A stretch of 64,000 bases of DNA, taken from NCBI RefSeq assembly GCF_001693515.2, contig NZ_CP042968.1, forward strand, positions 310,001 to 374,000, written 5' to 3'. The translations under genes were made by a program, and so were the position numbers. Positions 54,190 through 63,920 of the stretch are shown here, in pieces. The notes under the pieces are model-generated. The model did no database searches and was not told where the DNA came from. It saw only the letters and a list, made by a program, of their open reading frames with translations. The stretch comes from Bradyrhizobium paxllaeri. Its GTDB lineage: Bacteria > Pseudomonadota > Alphaproteobacteria > Rhizobiales > Xanthobacteraceae. Every line of letters starts with the position of its first letter. Within the stretch, counting starts at the first letter, position 1.

Positions 54190-54939
54190 TTACTCGTTCC
54201 CCGGATTGAAATCTTCGCTCGGCGCGGCAGGGGCGGCCATGCTGTCGGGACGCGGGCCATGCGGCCGGCGGCGACGGCGCGGGAAACGCTCGCCGCGGCC
54301 CTCTTCATATCCGCCGGGTGTGCCATTCACCTGCGGCTGTGGGCCGGTGATGAAGGAGGGCAGGCGATCGACGCCGCCGGTATCGGCAACCACCGGCTGC
54401 GGCTGAGGCTGTTGCGGCTGATATTGCGGCTGCTGACGATGCTCGCGATCGCGATCGCGATGATGCTCGCGCGGCTGCTGCTGATCACGCTGGTAGGGCT
54501 GGCTGTCGCCGCGCTGCTCACGCGGATTGTTGTCGCGGATATAGGGCTGCGGCTGCTGCGGCACGAAGCCCGGCTCTTGGCCGAAATGCGAGAAGCTCTC
54601 GCCCTCGTCGTCGCCGTCTTCCGTCGGCTGCGTCTCGGTGTCGATGCGCGGCTGCGGCTGGTTCTGCCGGAACTGCTCCTGGGCTGCGGCGATCAGGCGG
54701 AAGTAGTGTTCGGCGTGCTGGTAGTAGTTCTCGGCTGCGACCGGGTCGCCGGAAGAGCGCGCGTCGCGCGCCAACTGGACGTATTTTTCGGCGACGTGCG
54801 AGGCGGTGCCGCGGATCTTGATATCGGGTCCGTTCGATTCGAACACCCGGGTCATCGGGTTCTGACCACGCCGGTTATTATTGTTGTTATTGTTGTTGTT
54901 CCGGTTACGCATCCGCTTGTTGTTCTGACCGTTTCTCAT
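54190..54939 (-). CDS. DUF4167 domain protein with poly-Asn and Gln/Pro/Arg-rich regions
   Basis: A 249-residue protein. After a basic, Asn-rich leader (nine consecutive Asn at residues 14-22) comes the DUF4167 core: RVFESNGPDIKIRGTASHVAEKY and ENYYQHAEHYFRLIAAAQEQF (about 30-90). The remaining 160 residues are low-complexity, rich in Gln, Pro, Arg, Asp and His, likely disordered. The basic ends suggest nucleic-acid or ribosome association, but the function is unknown. Its position after prfA-prmC is conserved in Rhizobiales, which hints at a translation-related role. The ATG at 54939 is clear. Confidence 0.88.
   Translation of the reverse strand: MRNGQNNKRMRNRNNNNNNNNNRRGQNPMTRVFESNGPDIKIRGTASHVAEKYVQLARDARSSGDPVAAENYYQHAEHYFRLIAAAQEQFRQNQPQPRIDTETQPTEDGDDEGESFSHFGQEPGFVPQQPQPYIRDNNPREQRGDSQPYQRDQQQPREHHRDRDREHRQQPQYQPQQPQPQPVVADTGGVDRLPSFITGPQPQVNGTPGGYEEGRGERFPRRRRRPHGPRPDSMAAPAAPSEDFNPGNE
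54874..54900 (-). repeat. AAC/AAT trinucleotide tract encoding nine Asn
   Basis: Nine Asn codons in a row (a mix of AAC and AAT) near the start of the DUF4167 gene. The tract is rich in A on the coding strand, unlike the GC-rich surroundings, and could change length in units of three without breaking the frame. Confidence 0.85.
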
Positions 54940-55429
54940 GTGTCGCCTTTATTCCAGCCCTGAAGTTATGCAGTTGCCGTCGTAGCCTTGATCCGATCCG
55001 GACGCGCGCTTATGCGCACCGAATCACGATGCCGTTCAGTTTCATGTCGTCGATTTCGCCAACCATCGCGTTCAGCAAAGACGCGTTCCCCAACCGGCGG
55101 CTGACATTCGCCCGCCGGACCAAATCATTCAGCCTGCCAAAACCAGCCTAATCGTCTTGCGTGACGGCTTCGCGTGAGTGGCTGTTGCGTAAGTCTTCAA
55201 GCGCAATATCAGGCTTTCGTTCGCTTTACGGTCGAGAGCAGCACAGCTCCAGCTATTGCGCTCGATTCGACCTGTGTTTGGAACCTTTCACCCGGCGGGC
55301 TCTCGTTTCGAGAACTCTGGCCTCACCCGCATGAACTACGGGGCCAGCGACCCTGGACCGATGTTGTGGCCGGAACGTAGTCGCTCCCGGGGAATATTCC
55401 AAGGGGTTTTTTTGCGTTTCAAGGGGACT
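54940..55429. other. 490 bp gap with strong local RNA-folding potential
   Basis: It lies between prmC and the DUF4167 gene, both on the minus strand, and must hold the latter's leader or promoter. No convincing protein is encoded; an open frame at 55174-55380 has no family resemblance or ribosome site. Several inverted pairs crowd 55270-55400: GGCGGG/CCCGC around TCTCG-TTT-CGAGA, GGCC/GGGCC, and GGAATATTCC (55391-55400) followed by a T7 run on the plus strand (55407-55413). This could be a structured RNA on either strand or a long leader; I cannot assign a known family. Confidence 0.4.
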
Positions 55430-56311
55430 TTATCGGGCCATTTTGTGGCCCGCGACCGCCCGCGGAATGCCCGCCAGATCGGCCTTGGGTGCTGTTGTGC
55501 ACATTAACCCTGCGGCCGCCATCAGCGCCTGGATCGGGCCGCTTTGGCCCTCTCCGGCCTCCACAACCAAGGCGGCGCCCGGGGCCAGAAACCCGGCCGC
55601 CTGGGGGATCAGAGCGCGGTAGGCGTCCAGCCCGTCGGAGCCGCCATCGAGTGCGGCCAGGGGATCGTGCTTCCTGACCTCCTGGTCCAGATCGGCGATA
55701 TCAGCCGAGCGGATATAAGGTGGATTCGAAACGATCAGATCGAACGGGCCGGATAATGCGCTCGCATAGTCGCAGGCGACGAACGTCGCGCGATCCGAAA
55801 GTTCGGTGCGTGCCGCGTTGGCGGCGGCGGTCTGCAAGGCTGCCGCCGAAATGTCAGTGCCGAATCCGTGCGCCGCCGGCAATTCGGACAACAGCGCCAG
55901 CAGGATCGCGCCGGAGCCGGTGCCGAGATCGGCGATGCGCAACGGACGATCGAGGTTTCCGCCGGCGCGCAGCAGCTCCAGCGCCAGTTCGACCACCGTC
56001 TCGGTATCGGGCCGTGGCACCAGCGTCGCGGCCGAAAGTTGCAGCGGCAGCCCCCAGAACTCTCTCTGGCCAATGATGCGGGCGACCGGCTCGCTCGCGA
56101 GACGGCGGCGGGCGAAATCTTCGAGGCGCGCCGATTCATCCGACGTGAGCTGGCGCTGTGCCGACGTGATGATGCCGGTCAGGTCAAGGCTGAGCGCATG
56201 GCCGATCAAAAGCCGTGCGTCGAGTTCGGCAGATTCGATGGCGGCGGTTTTGAGTTGCGCGGCGAGGGCGCGCCGCGCGGCTTCGACAGTCTGGTTGGCG
56301 AAATCCGTCAT
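55430..56311 (-). CDS. prmC: Peptide chain release factor glutamine methyltransferase
   Basis: A 293-residue PrmC/HemK enzyme that methylates the GGQ glutamine of release factors RF1 and RF2, raising termination efficiency. The SAM motif is IADLGTGSGAI, the active site NPPY lies in FDLIVSNPPYIRS, and the N-terminal helical domain contains ELDARLLIGHAL. VPRPDTETVVELAL is also diagnostic. The ATG at 56311 begins the family N terminus; a GTG nine codons upstream is possible. It follows its substrate gene prfA, separated by a 120 bp palindromic element. Confidence 0.94.
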   Translation of the reverse strand: MTDFANQTVEAARRALAAQLKTAAIESAELDARLLIGHALSLDLTGIITSAQRQLTSDESARLEDFARRRLASEPVARIIGQREFWGLPLQLSAATLVPRPDTETVVELALELLRAGGNLDRPLRIADLGTGSGAILLALLSELPAAHGFGTDISAAALQTAAANAARTELSDRATFVACDYASALSGPFDLIVSNPPYIRSADIADLDQEVRKHDPLAALDGGSDGLDAYRALIPQAAGFLAPGAALVVEAGEGQSGPIQALMAAAGLMCTTAPKADLAGIPRAVAGHKMAR

Positions 56312-56340
56312 CTGGCGCTCTCGCGCAAACCTCTCCACTC

Positions 56341-56460
56341 GTCGTCCCTGCGAACGCAGGGACCCATACTCCGCGGCCGTTCGATTGGGGCGGTGCGGGT
56401 TAAGATCTTGGGTAGCGACAAAAGCCGGTGGTTATGGGTCCCTGCTTTCGCAGGGACGAC
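56341..56460. repeat. 120 bp element with near-perfect 28 bp inverted ends, second copy of the 9932 element
   Basis: The ends GTCGTCCCTGCGAACGCAGG... and ...CCTGCTTTCGCAGGGACGAC differ from perfect complementarity at one base. The core matches the reverse complement of the 9932-10053 core at scattered but ordered positions (CCGCGGCC, TCG, GGGC, GTT, CAAA, GCCGGTGGT). It interrupts the prfA-prmC pair. Confidence 0.85.
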
Positions 56461-56474
56461 AGTGGGGATGATGC

Positions 56475-57554
56475 TCACGCCGCCGCGCCCTGCGCGGCAA
56501 GCTGCGCGGCCTGGTGCTCGGTGGTCAGCGCGTCGATCAGGTCGCCCAGCGATTCGCCCGCAATGACCTGCGGCAATTTGTAAAGCGTCAGGTTGATGCG
56601 ATGGTCGGTGACGCGTCCCTGCGGGAAATTGTAGGTACGGATGCGCTCGCTTCGGTCGCCGGAGCCGACCTTCTCTTTGCGATCGGCGGAGCGCGCGGCA
56701 TCGACGCGCTGGCGTTCGGCGTCATAGATGCGCGAGCGCAGGATGTTCATCGCGGAAGCGCGGTTCTTATGTTGCGAGCGGCTGTCCTGCATCATCACGA
56801 CGATGCCGGTCGGAATATGGGTGATGCGGATCGCCGATTCGGTCTTGTTGACGTGCTGGCCGCCGGCGCCTTGCGCGCGCATGGTTTCGATCCGCAGATC
56901 CTCGTTCTTGATGTCGACGTCGACATCCTCGACCTCGGGCAGCACGGCGACGGTGGCGGCGGAGGTGTGAATGCGTCCCTGTGTCTCGGTATCAGGCACG
57001 CGCTGCACGCGGTGCACGCCGGATTCGAATTTCAGTTTGGCGAATGCGCCGCGGCCCTGCACCTCGGCGATGATTTCCTTGAAGCCGCCGACGGTGCCTT
57101 CCGAGGCAGAGATCACCTCGACCTTCCAGCCCTGCAAGGCCGCAAACCGCTCATACATCCGGAACAGGTCGCCGGCGAACAGCGAGGCCTCATCGCCGCC
57201 GGTGCCGGCGCGGATTTCCAGCATCACGTTGCGGTCGTCCATGGCGTCCTTGGGCAGCAGCGCCACGCGGATCTTCTGCTCCAGCTCGGCAACGCGCGCC
57301 TGCAGCGTCTCCAGCTCGGCTTCAGCCATGCTGCGCATTTCGGGATCGGTGGCGGCATCAGCCAGCAGCGATTCCGCGCCGGCAATCTCGGCCCGCGCCG
57401 CGCGATAGGTCTTCACGGCGTCGATCAGCGGATTGAGCTCGGCGAGCTCACGCGTGATCTGGACGTATTTTTCGGAATTCAACTGGCCCAGCAGCTCCGC
57501 CTCGAGCGAAGCGTGGTGGGCAAGCAGGATATCGAGTTTGGCTTCGGGTAGCAT
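56475..57554 (-). CDS. prfA: Peptide chain release factor 1
   Basis: A 359-residue class I release factor that reads UAA and UAG. The catalytic GGQ motif is in [18 protein letters not shown] (about residues 225-240), the codon-recognition region lies before it around [20 protein letters not shown], and [14 protein letters not shown] and [13 protein letters not shown] follow. The ATG at 57554 (MLPEAKLD) is the family start; the open frame continuing upstream is a shadow of ptsP. It is the substrate of PrmC. The gene sits between ptsP and prmC on the minus strand. Confidence 0.96.
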   Translation of the reverse strand: MLPEAKLDILLAHHASLEAELLGQLNSEKYVQITRELAELNPLIDAVKTYRAARAEIAGAESLLADAATDPEMRSMAEAELETLQARVAELEQKIRVALLPKDAMDDRNVMLEIRAGTGGDEASLFAGDLFRMYERFAALQGWKVEVISASEGTVGGFKEIIAEVQGRGAFAKLKFESGVHRVQRVPDTETQGRIHTSAATVAVLPEVEDVDVDIKNEDLRIETMRAQGAGGQHVNKTESAIRITHIPTGIVVMMQDSRSQHKNRASAMNILRSRIYDAERQRVDAARSADRKEKVGSGDRSERIRTYNFPQGRVTDHRINLTLYKLPQVIAGESLGDLIDALTTEHQAAQLAAQGAAA

Positions 57555-57610
57555 GGCGTTGTTCTCAGGCGGCGAATGCGGAAAGGCGGCGTTGTCGGGC
57601 AAGAGCCTCG

Positions 57611-59878
57611 CTACAACGACAGCCCCTCGGCTTCCGCGAATTCCGTCAGCTTCTGCCGAATCGAGACGCTGCCGGCCGGCGCGTCGAGCAGCGGCATGAT
57701 AACAGCCTCGGCCTTCTTGGCGTCGAGGTCGAGAATCATCGCCTTTACCGGGCCGTGGCCGGTAGCCGACAGCGACAGCGAGCGGTAACCCAGCGCAATC
57801 AGCGCCAGCGCGCCGAGCGGCTTTGAGGCCATCTCGCCGCACAGCGAGGCCGTCTTCTTCGCCGCCTGCGCCTTGCGCACGATGTCGCGCAGCGCGCGCA
57901 GGATCGGCGCCGACATGGTGTCGAAGCGATCGGAAACTTTTGCGTTGCCACGGTCGACCGCGAACATGAACTGGAACAGGTCGTTCGACCCGACCGAAAC
58001 GAAGTCGACCTTCTTCAGGAGTTCGTCGAGCTGATAGAGCAGCGCCGGCACTTCCACCATGGTGCCGACGTCGATGCGCTCCGGCAGCGCGTGGCCGTGC
58101 TGTCGCAGATACGTTAGCTCGCGTTCGACGATGGCCTTGGCCTGGTCGAACTCGGCGACATCGGAAATCATCGGAAACATGATCTTCAGCGCGCGACCGC
58201 CACCGGCCCGCAGCAGCGCGCGAATCTGGCCGCGCAGCAATCCCGGCCGGTCGAGGCCGAGCCGGATCGCGCGCCAGCCGAGCGCGGGATTTTCCTCGAT
58301 CACGGCCTCCATATAGGGCAGCGCCTTGTCGCCGCCGATATCGAGGGTGCGGAACGTCACTGGCTTGGTGCCGGCGGCGTCCAGCACGGTGCGATAGAGC
58401 GCGAGCTGGTCGGACGAGCGCGGCAGGCTCTGGCCGACCATGAACTGCAGCTCGGTGCGGAACAGGCCGATACCGGCACTGCCGGTGTCGTCGATATGCG
58501 GCAGGTCGATGACGAGACCCGCATTGATCATCAGTTCGACTTTCTGGCCGTCCTTGGTCACGCAGGGCAGGTCGCGCAGCGCGGCATATTGCGCCTGGCG
58601 GCGGGCGCGGAACCGCACCCGCTCGGCATAGGCGGATTCGATCTCGGCTGAGGGGCGGATGTAGATCGAGCCCGAAGTGCCGTCGACGATGATGGCATCG
58701 CCGGGATCGGCGATGCCGGGCGCATTCGGCACCTCGCCGACGGCGGGAATGCCGAGCGCACGCGCCACGATCGAGACGTGTGAATTGGCGGTGCCTTCCT
58801 CCAGCACCAGGCCGCGCAGCCGCTTGCGGTCGTAGTCGAGCAGGGCGGCCGGGCCCATCGCGCGGGCGATCAGGATGGCGTTCTCGGGAAGCTGCTCGCG
58901 CGAGGGGGCGTGATCCTGGCCGACCAGTTGCCGCATCAGGCGATGGCCGAGGTCTTCCAGGTCGTGCAGGCGGTCACGCAGATAAGGATCGGTCGAACGC
59001 AGCATGCGCGCGCGGGTGTCGGACTGCACGCGTTCGACGGCGGCTTCCGCCGTGAGGCCGGTGGCGACCGCCTCGTGCAGCTTGTGCGACCAGCCGTGGT
59101 CGTTGGCGAACATCCGGTAGGCTTCCAGCACCTCGCGGTGCTCGCCGCCCTCGGCGACATCGCCGCGCTCCAGCATGCGGTCGAGATCGGCGCGCAGCTT
59201 GGCCAGCGCCGCATCCAGTTTCTTGATTTCCTTCGGCAGGTCTTCGGCAATGTAGTTGGTGATGACGACGCGCGGTTCGTGCAGCACGACGTGGCCGAGC
59301 GCGATGCCATCGGAGAGGATTGCACCCGTCTTGTGCAGGGAATGCCGCGCCGCCGGTTCCGCGCCGGGCTGCGCCAGCGCCGCCAGTTCGCCGGAGGCGA
59401 TCATCTCCGCCAGCACCATGGCGGTGGTCTGCAGCGCCTCGACCTCTTCCTCGACATAGGTGCGCTTGGCGCGGTTCTGCACGACCAGCACGCCGAGCGT
59501 GTTGCCGGCACGCAGGATCGGCACGCCAAGGAACGAATGGTAGATTTCTTCGCCGGTCTCCGGGCGGAACGAGAACGCCGGGTGGCTCTGTGCGTCCGAG
59601 AGGTTGAGCGGGCTCGCCTCGCTGGAAACCAGGCCGACGAGGCCCTCATGCGCGTTCAGCACGGTGCGGTGCACCGCGTCGCGGTTCAGACCCTCGGTGG
59701 CATAAAGTTCGAGCGTATTATCGATGCGCAGCACGTAGCAGGAGCAGACCTCGGCCACCATGTTGGCCGCGATCAGCACCACGATCTTGTCCAGGCGTTC
59801 CTGCGCCGAGACCTTCTCCGCCATGGTTTCGCGGAGCCGTCTCAACAAGACGCGGGGACCTCCCGACGTGCTCCGCAT
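57611..59878 (-). CDS. ptsP: Phosphoenolpyruvate-protein phosphotransferase PtsP (EI-Ntr)
   Basis: A 755-residue Enzyme I of the nitrogen PTS. An N-terminal GAF domain (about 20-165) precedes the EI domain; it senses glutamine or a related signal in studied homologues. The phospho-histidine is in [16 protein letters not shown] (about residue 365), the PEP-binding part has [12 protein letters not shown] and [19 protein letters not shown], and the catalytic Cys is in [10 protein letters not shown]. It passes phosphate from PEP to NPr and EIIA-Ntr, which regulate potassium uptake, PHB and nitrogen metabolism. The start ATG at 59878 has GGAGG about 10 bases upstream. Together with glnD it gives the window two nitrogen-sensing enzymes. 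Confidence 0.94.
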   Translation of the reverse strand: MRSTSGGPRVLLRRLRETMAEKVSAQERLDKIVVLIAANMVAEVCSCYVLRIDNTLELYATEGLNRDAVHRTVLNAHEGLVGLVSSEASPLNLSDAQSHPAFSFRPETGEEIYHSFLGVPILRAGNTLGVLVVQNRAKRTYVEEEVEALQTTAMVLAEMIASGELAALAQPGAEPAARHSLHKTGAILSDGIALGHVVLHEPRVVITNYIAEDLPKEIKKLDAALAKLRADLDRMLERGDVAEGGEHREVLEAYRMFANDHGWSHKLHEAVATGLTAEAAVERVQSDTRARMLRSTDPYLRDRLHDLEDLGHRLMRQLVGQDHAPSREQLPENAILIARAMGPAALLDYDRKRLRGLVLEEGTANSHVSIVARALGIPAVGEVPNAPGIADPGDAIIVDGTSGSIYIRPSAEIESAYAERVRFRARRQAQYAALRDLPCVTKDGQKVELMINAGLVIDLPHIDDTGSAGIGLFRTELQFMVGQSLPRSSDQLALYRTVLDAAGTKPVTFRTLDIGGDKALPYMEAVIEENPALGWRAIRLGLDRPGLLRGQIRALLRAGGGRALKIMFPMISDVAEFDQAKAIVERELTYLRQHGHALPERIDVGTMVEVPALLYQLDELLKKVDFVSVGSNDLFQFMFAVDRGNAKVSDRFDTMSAPILRALRDIVRKAQAAKKTASLCGEMASKPLGALALIALGYRSLSLSATGHGPVKAMILDLDAKKAEAVIMPLLDAPAGSVSIRQKLTEFAEAEGLSL

Positions 59879-60200
59879 ATGCTGGTATCCTCCCCCGCGA
59901 GGCCAGCCCGCCGGGTGGCCGGTAGCTGGCGTGAAACACACGAAATACTACAATTTTATTCATTCGGCGCTGCCGCAGGAACGGATCCCGCCGAATCGGG
60001 ATCGCCAAAACCTTGGTGCAGTTTGCGGCAACCCACCTCACAGGCCGTATAGCCAATCGAGGCTTGCTTTGCCAAGCAAAACGCCTGCCAAAAGCAATAA
60101 CGTGTGTGTCAGGGCCGATGCTGCGCCCGCGAAGCGGAGATCCGCCGAACCAAGCCGGTTTGGCGATCAGACCATGCGCAAAATTTGAGAGAAAATCGTT
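59879..60200. other. 322 bp gap between lysC and ptsP
   Basis: No gene is visible. TTGCTT-TGCC-AAGCAA (60064-60079) is a short hairpin that could end the lysC transcript on the minus strand. The AT-rich stretch 59940-59970 (ACTACAATTTTATTC) is a likely site for a ptsP promoter. Nothing else is supported. Confidence 0.4.
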
Positions 60201-61454
60201 CTAGGTCTGATCCAGCCCGTAGAGCGTGTGCAGCGTGCGCACCGCGAGCTCGGTGTAGGCGGCATCGATCAGCACCGAAAACTTGATCTCCGAGGTGGTG
60301 ATGGCGCGGATGTTGATGTTGCGCTCGGACAGGGCCTTGAATGCCTTCGCCGCAACGCCGGCATGGCTGCGCATGCCGCTGCCGATCACCGAGACCTTCG
60401 ACACGTCGGTGGCGCTGTCGAGCCGGGCATAGCCGATCTTGCCCTTGGAGGCGGTGATGGTGTCGCGGGCGCGGTTATAGTCGGAGGCCGGAACGGTGAA
60501 GGTGAGGTCGGTGGTCTTGCCGTCCTCGGACACGTTCTGAACGATCATGTCGACATTGATATTGGCATCCGCCAGCGGGCCGAAGATCGCGGCGGCGACG
60601 CCGGGTTTGTCCTCGATCTGGCGGAGCGAAATCTGGGCTTCGTCCTTGGAGAAGGCGATGCCGGTGACGACGTGGCTTTCCATGATTTCCTCCTCGCTGC
60701 AGATCAGCGTGCCCGGCGGCGTGCCATGCGGGTCGATATCCTCGGGCTTGTCAAAGCTGGAACGGACGAACACGGGCATGTTGTGCACCATGCCGAGTTC
60801 CACCGAACGCACCTGCAGGACCTTGGCGCCCAGCGAGGCGAGTTCCAGCATGTCTTCGAACGCGATTTTGTCGAGCCGCCGTGCCTTGGGAACGACCCGC
60901 GGATCGGTGGTGTAGACGCCGTCGACGTCGGTATAGATGTCACAGCGGTCGGCCCGGATGGCGGCGGCAATCGCCACCGCCGAGGTATCAGAACCGCCGC
61001 GGCCGAGCGTAGTGATTCGGTTGGTATGCGGATTGATGCCCTGAAAGCCGGCGATGACGGCGACTTCCTTGCGATCTCCGAAACGGTTGATGATTTCGGT
61101 GCCGTCGATCTCAAGAATGCGCGCCGAGGCATGGGCGTCGGAAGTCTTGATCGCGATCTGCCAGCCCTGCCAGGAGCGGGCCTGGATGCCCATGCCCTGC
61201 AGCACGATCGCGAGCAGGCCCGAGGTCACCTGTTCGCCGGACGCCACCACGGCGTCATATTCGCGCGCATCATGCATCGGCGAGGCGTCTCGGCACCATT
61301 CGACCAGCTCGTTGGTCTTGCCGGCCATGGCCGAGACGACGACGGCGACATCATGCCCGGCGTCGACTTCGCGCTTGACGTGACGCGCGACGTTGCGGAT
61401 TCGGTCGATATTAGCGACGGACGTGCCGCCGAATTTCATCACGAGGCGGCCCAT
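60201..61454 (-). CDS. lysC: Aspartate kinase
   Basis: A 417-residue aspartokinase that phosphorylates aspartate, the first step to lysine, threonine, methionine and diaminopimelate. The kinase domain opens with VMKFGGTSVANIDRI, has VVSAMAGKTNELVE and the ATP-binding GRGGSDTSAVAIAA. Two ACT domains (about 265-410) bind the feedback inhibitors; INVDMIVQNVSEDG is the regulatory contact segment. This is the monofunctional alpha-type enzyme. An internal beta-subunit start, as in Corynebacterium, is not obvious. The gene is divergent from the PH-domain gene, with 175 bp between. Confidence 0.96.
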   Translation of the reverse strand: MGRLVMKFGGTSVANIDRIRNVARHVKREVDAGHDVAVVVSAMAGKTNELVEWCRDASPMHDAREYDAVVASGEQVTSGLLAIVLQGMGIQARSWQGWQIAIKTSDAHASARILEIDGTEIINRFGDRKEVAVIAGFQGINPHTNRITTLGRGGSDTSAVAIAAAIRADRCDIYTDVDGVYTTDPRVVPKARRLDKIAFEDMLELASLGAKVLQVRSVELGMVHNMPVFVRSSFDKPEDIDPHGTPPGTLICSEEEIMESHVVTGIAFSKDEAQISLRQIEDKPGVAAAIFGPLADANINVDMIVQNVSEDGKTTDLTFTVPASDYNRARDTITASKGKIGYARLDSATDVSKVSVIGSGMRSHAGVAAKAFKALSERNINIRAITTSEIKFSVLIDAAYTELAVRTLHTLYGLDQT

Positions 61455-61629
61455 GACGACGCGTGCATTCCCTGTGAGGATAAGTTAGGTGACCCGCACG
61501 GAAAGTGGAGCGCCCGGGTCGAAAGCGGCGTATACATAGCGGCGCGGTCCGGGGCAAGCACCCCCGGTTCCGTTTTCGACCCAAAATGGCGCAAATTGCA
61601 GTGGTAGCGGGTTAATTCAGGGCGAGCGT

Positions 61630-62109
61630 ATGGGCCGATATATCGATGAGATCCTGCAGCCCGGGGAAAAGGTGCTGTATTCGACCAATGCGCACTGGAT
61701 ATTTTTCCTGCCGGCGATCATCGGCTGGATTGTAGCGGGCGTATTCCTGACGCTCTCGGCCATGGTGCCGGCGGGACCATCCGTGCTGATCTGTCTGTCG
61801 CTGGCGGCGATTGCAGCCGTCGCTGCGTTGTACAAGACGGCGACCGCCTGGTTCCATCGCTGGACCACCGAGACTGACGTCACCAATTTCCGCGTCGTTC
61901 ACAAGACTGGCTTTGTTAAACGGCAGACGTTCGAGATGAGTGTCGACAAGGTTGAGAGCGTTGACGTCAACCAGAGCATCCTCGGTCGCCTCCTCAACTA
62001 CGGCGACGTAACGGTCCTGGGGGTCGGCGAGGGTGGAAAGACCCTCGATATGATCGCTTCGCCATTGTCGTTTCGCAATGCCATCACCGCACGACCGGCC
62101 GGCACCTGA
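61630..62109 (+). CDS. PH-domain membrane protein (bacterial PH_2/YdbS-like)
   Basis: A 159-residue protein with two close transmembrane helices (about 24-45 and 50-70) followed by a bacterial pleckstrin-homology domain: TTETDVTNFRVVHKTGFVKRQTFEMSVDKVESVDVNQSILG in one continuous block (shown in family order: strand, KTGF turn, then VESV and LLNYGDVTVLG). GRLLNYGDVTV is the family hallmark. The role is unknown; such proteins are often linked to membrane stress. It begins with MGRYIDEIL and is followed 3 bp later by ubiG, so the two are probably cotranscribed. Confidence 0.88.
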   Translation: MGRYIDEILQPGEKVLYSTNAHWIFFLPAIIGWIVAGVFLTLSAMVPAGPSVLICLSLAAIAAVAALYKTATAWFHRWTTETDVTNFRVVHKTGFVKRQTFEMSVDKVESVDVNQSILGRLLNYGDVTVLGVGEGGKTLDMIASPLSFRNAITARPAGT

Positions 62110-62112
62110 ACC

Positions 62113-62880
62113 ATGGCTATGCAGCAGAATTCTTCCGCCGGTTTCTCCGCCACCGGCTCGACCGTTGACCCGGCCGAGGTCGCGAAATTCTCCAAACTGT
62201 CCGACGAGTGGTGGGACCCCAGGGGCAAGATGGCCCCGCTGCACAAGATCAACCCGCTGCGGCTCGGCTACATCAGAGACGCCGCATGCCGCAAGTTCGA
62301 GCGCAATGCCCGGAGCCTGAGCTGCCTGTCGGGCCTGCGGATCCTCGATATCGGTTGCGGCGCGGGTCTGTTGTGCGAGCCGTTGACGCGGCTCGGTGCG
62401 CAGGTAATCGGGGTCGACCCGTCAGCGACCAACATTGCCGCTGCCAGGCTGCATGCCGACAAGGGCCATCTGTCGATCGACTATCGCTGCACCACCGTCG
62501 AGCAGATGGACCACCGCGAGCGCTTCGACATCGTGCTGGCGATGGAAGTGATCGAGCATGTCACCGATGTCGGCGCGTTCCTCACCCGCTGCGCGGCCAT
62601 GGTCAAGCCGGGCGGGTTGATGGTGGTCTCGACGCTGAACCGCAACTGGAAGAGCTTTGCGCTCGCGATCGTCGGCGCGGAATATGTGCTGCGCTGGCTG
62701 CCGCGCGGCACCCATCAATGGGACAAGTTCGTCACGCCGGACGAGCTTGCGCAGCATCTCGCCAACAACCGCCTCACCATCACCGAACAGGCCGGCGTAG
62801 TTTATAACCCGCTCGCCGACCGGTGGAGCATCTCGTCCGACATGGACGTGAACTATATGGTGGTGGCGGAGGGCGTGTAG
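62113..62880 (+). CDS. ubiG: Ubiquinone biosynthesis O-methyltransferase UbiG
   Basis: A 255-residue SAM-dependent enzyme that carries out both O-methylations of ubiquinone synthesis. The SAM site is ILDIGCGAGLLCEPLTRLGA, with IGVDPSATNI at the second strand and FDIVLAMEVIEHVTD. The start of the mature fold, FSKLSDEWWDPRGKMAPLHKINPLR, is strictly UbiG. The C-terminal part includes GTHQWDKFVTPDEL. It follows the PH-domain gene by 3 bp. Functionally it uses the polyprenyl tail derived from the MEP pathway (ispG, ispA in this window). Confidence 0.96.
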   Translation: MAMQQNSSAGFSATGSTVDPAEVAKFSKLSDEWWDPRGKMAPLHKINPLRLGYIRDAACRKFERNARSLSCLSGLRILDIGCGAGLLCEPLTRLGAQVIGVDPSATNIAAARLHADKGHLSIDYRCTTVEQMDHRERFDIVLAMEVIEHVTDVGAFLTRCAAMVKPGGLMVVSTLNRNWKSFALAIVGAEYVLRWLPRGTHQWDKFVTPDELAQHLANNRLTITEQAGVVYNPLADRWSISSDMDVNYMVVAEGV

Positions 62881-62890
62881 GGATTCTTGA

Positions 62891-62912
62891 TCCCTGCTTT
62901 CGCAGGCACGAC
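62891..62912. repeat. Half copy of the GTCGTCCCTGCG terminal hairpin
   Basis: TCCCTGCTTTCGCAGGCACGAC resembles the right end of the 56341 element with one or two changes. No left partner is found nearby, so it looks like a remnant. It lies 10 bp after the ubiG stop and could act as its terminator. Confidence 0.55.
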
Positions 62913-63011
62913 ACCGCCTTTCGGGCCGAGCGCAATCCTGTCATGACGCCGCTTCGGTTGACCTGATCCGTCCTGCCCGGCACGGTGCGGCAGCTCCCGC
63001 CGGTATTTCCG

Positions 63012-63911
63012 ATGTTTTCCATCGCCTCGCTCTGGATTCCCTTCACCCTCATCGCTGCGCTCGGCCAGGTCGCGCGCAATGCGATGCAGCGCTCGTTGAC
63101 GGGACCGCTCGGGACCTGGGGCGCGACCAATATCCGCTTCCTGTTCGGCTTTCCGTTCTCGGTTATTTTCTGCGCGCTCGTGATCGCCGTCACCGGCGAT
63201 CCCGTGCCGTGGCCGGCCGCGGTGTTCTGGCCATGGCTGCTGCTCGGCGCACTGAGCCAGATCGTCGCCACCGGCCTGATGCTGCTGGCGATGAACGACC
63301 GCTCCTTTGTCGTGACGACGGCCTATCTGAAGACGGAAGCAATCCAGACCGCGATCTTCGGCTTCATCTTCCTCAGCGATCATTTGACGGTGCTGAAAGT
63401 GGTCGCCATCATCATCGCGACCGTCGGCGTGGTCATCACCGCGCTGCGGCCGGGCGGTGAGAAGGGCTTTGCCGAGCTTAAGCCGACGATCATCGGCCTC
63501 GTTGCCGCCGGTTGCTTTGCGCTGTCGGCAATCGGCTTCCGCGGCGCGATTATCTCGGTCCCCGGCGCCTCCTTCGTCACTACTGCCTCCTTCACGCTGG
63601 TGTTCGGCCTGTTCGTGCAGACGCTGGTGCTGACGGTCTATCTGCTCGCCCGCGCGCCTGATGTGCTGATGAAGATTTTCGGCCTGTGGCGGCCCTCGAT
63701 GCTGGCGGGCTTCATGGGCGCGTTCGCCTCGCAGTTCTGGTTTCTGGCGTTTGCGCTGACGGCGGCCGCCAACGTGCGCACGCTGGCGCTGGTCGAGGTG
63801 TTGTTCGCGCAGGCCGTTGCGTATTACTCGTTCAAGCAGCCCATTTCGGCGCGAGAGTTGTCAGGGATCGTGCTGATCGTGCTGGGCGTGGCGCTATTGG
63901 TGGCGGCGTAG
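63012..63911 (+). CDS. EamA-like DMT family transporter
   Basis: A 299-residue protein with ten hydrophobic segments in two repeats. It opens with SIASLWIPFTLIAALGQVARNAMQR and ends with VLIVLGVALLVAA; the signature of the second repeat, ALVEVLFAQAVAYYSFKQPIS, matches the DMT group. The first repeat has TTAYLKTEAIQTAIFGFIFLS, slightly diverged. The ATG at 63012 is chosen; a GTG at 62985 would add nine residues. The substrate is unknown. A repeat follows 9 bp after the stop codon. Confidence 0.82.
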   Translation: MFSIASLWIPFTLIAALGQVARNAMQRSLTGPLGTWGATNIRFLFGFPFSVIFCALVIAVTGDPVPWPAAVFWPWLLLGALSQIVATGLMLLAMNDRSFVVTTAYLKTEAIQTAIFGFIFLSDHLTVLKVVAIIIATVGVVITALRPGGEKGFAELKPTIIGLVAAGCFALSAIGFRGAIISVPGASFVTTASFTLVFGLFVQTLVLTVYLLARAPDVLMKIFGLWRPSMLAGFMGAFASQFWFLAFALTAAANVRTLALVEVLFAQAVAYYSFKQPISARELSGIVLIVLGVALLVAA

Positions 63912-63920
63912 TCAGAAGCC

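Noticed and set aside
55174..55380. 68-residue open frame in the gap before DUF4167
   Set aside because: No ribosome site or family resemblance; the region looks more like structured non-coding DNA.
55174..55420. 6S RNA, tmRNA, SRP RNA or RNase P RNA in the 490 bp gap
   Set aside because: Ends do not pair as in 6S RNA, no tag sequence for tmRNA, and the conserved cores of SRP and RNase P RNAs are not seen.
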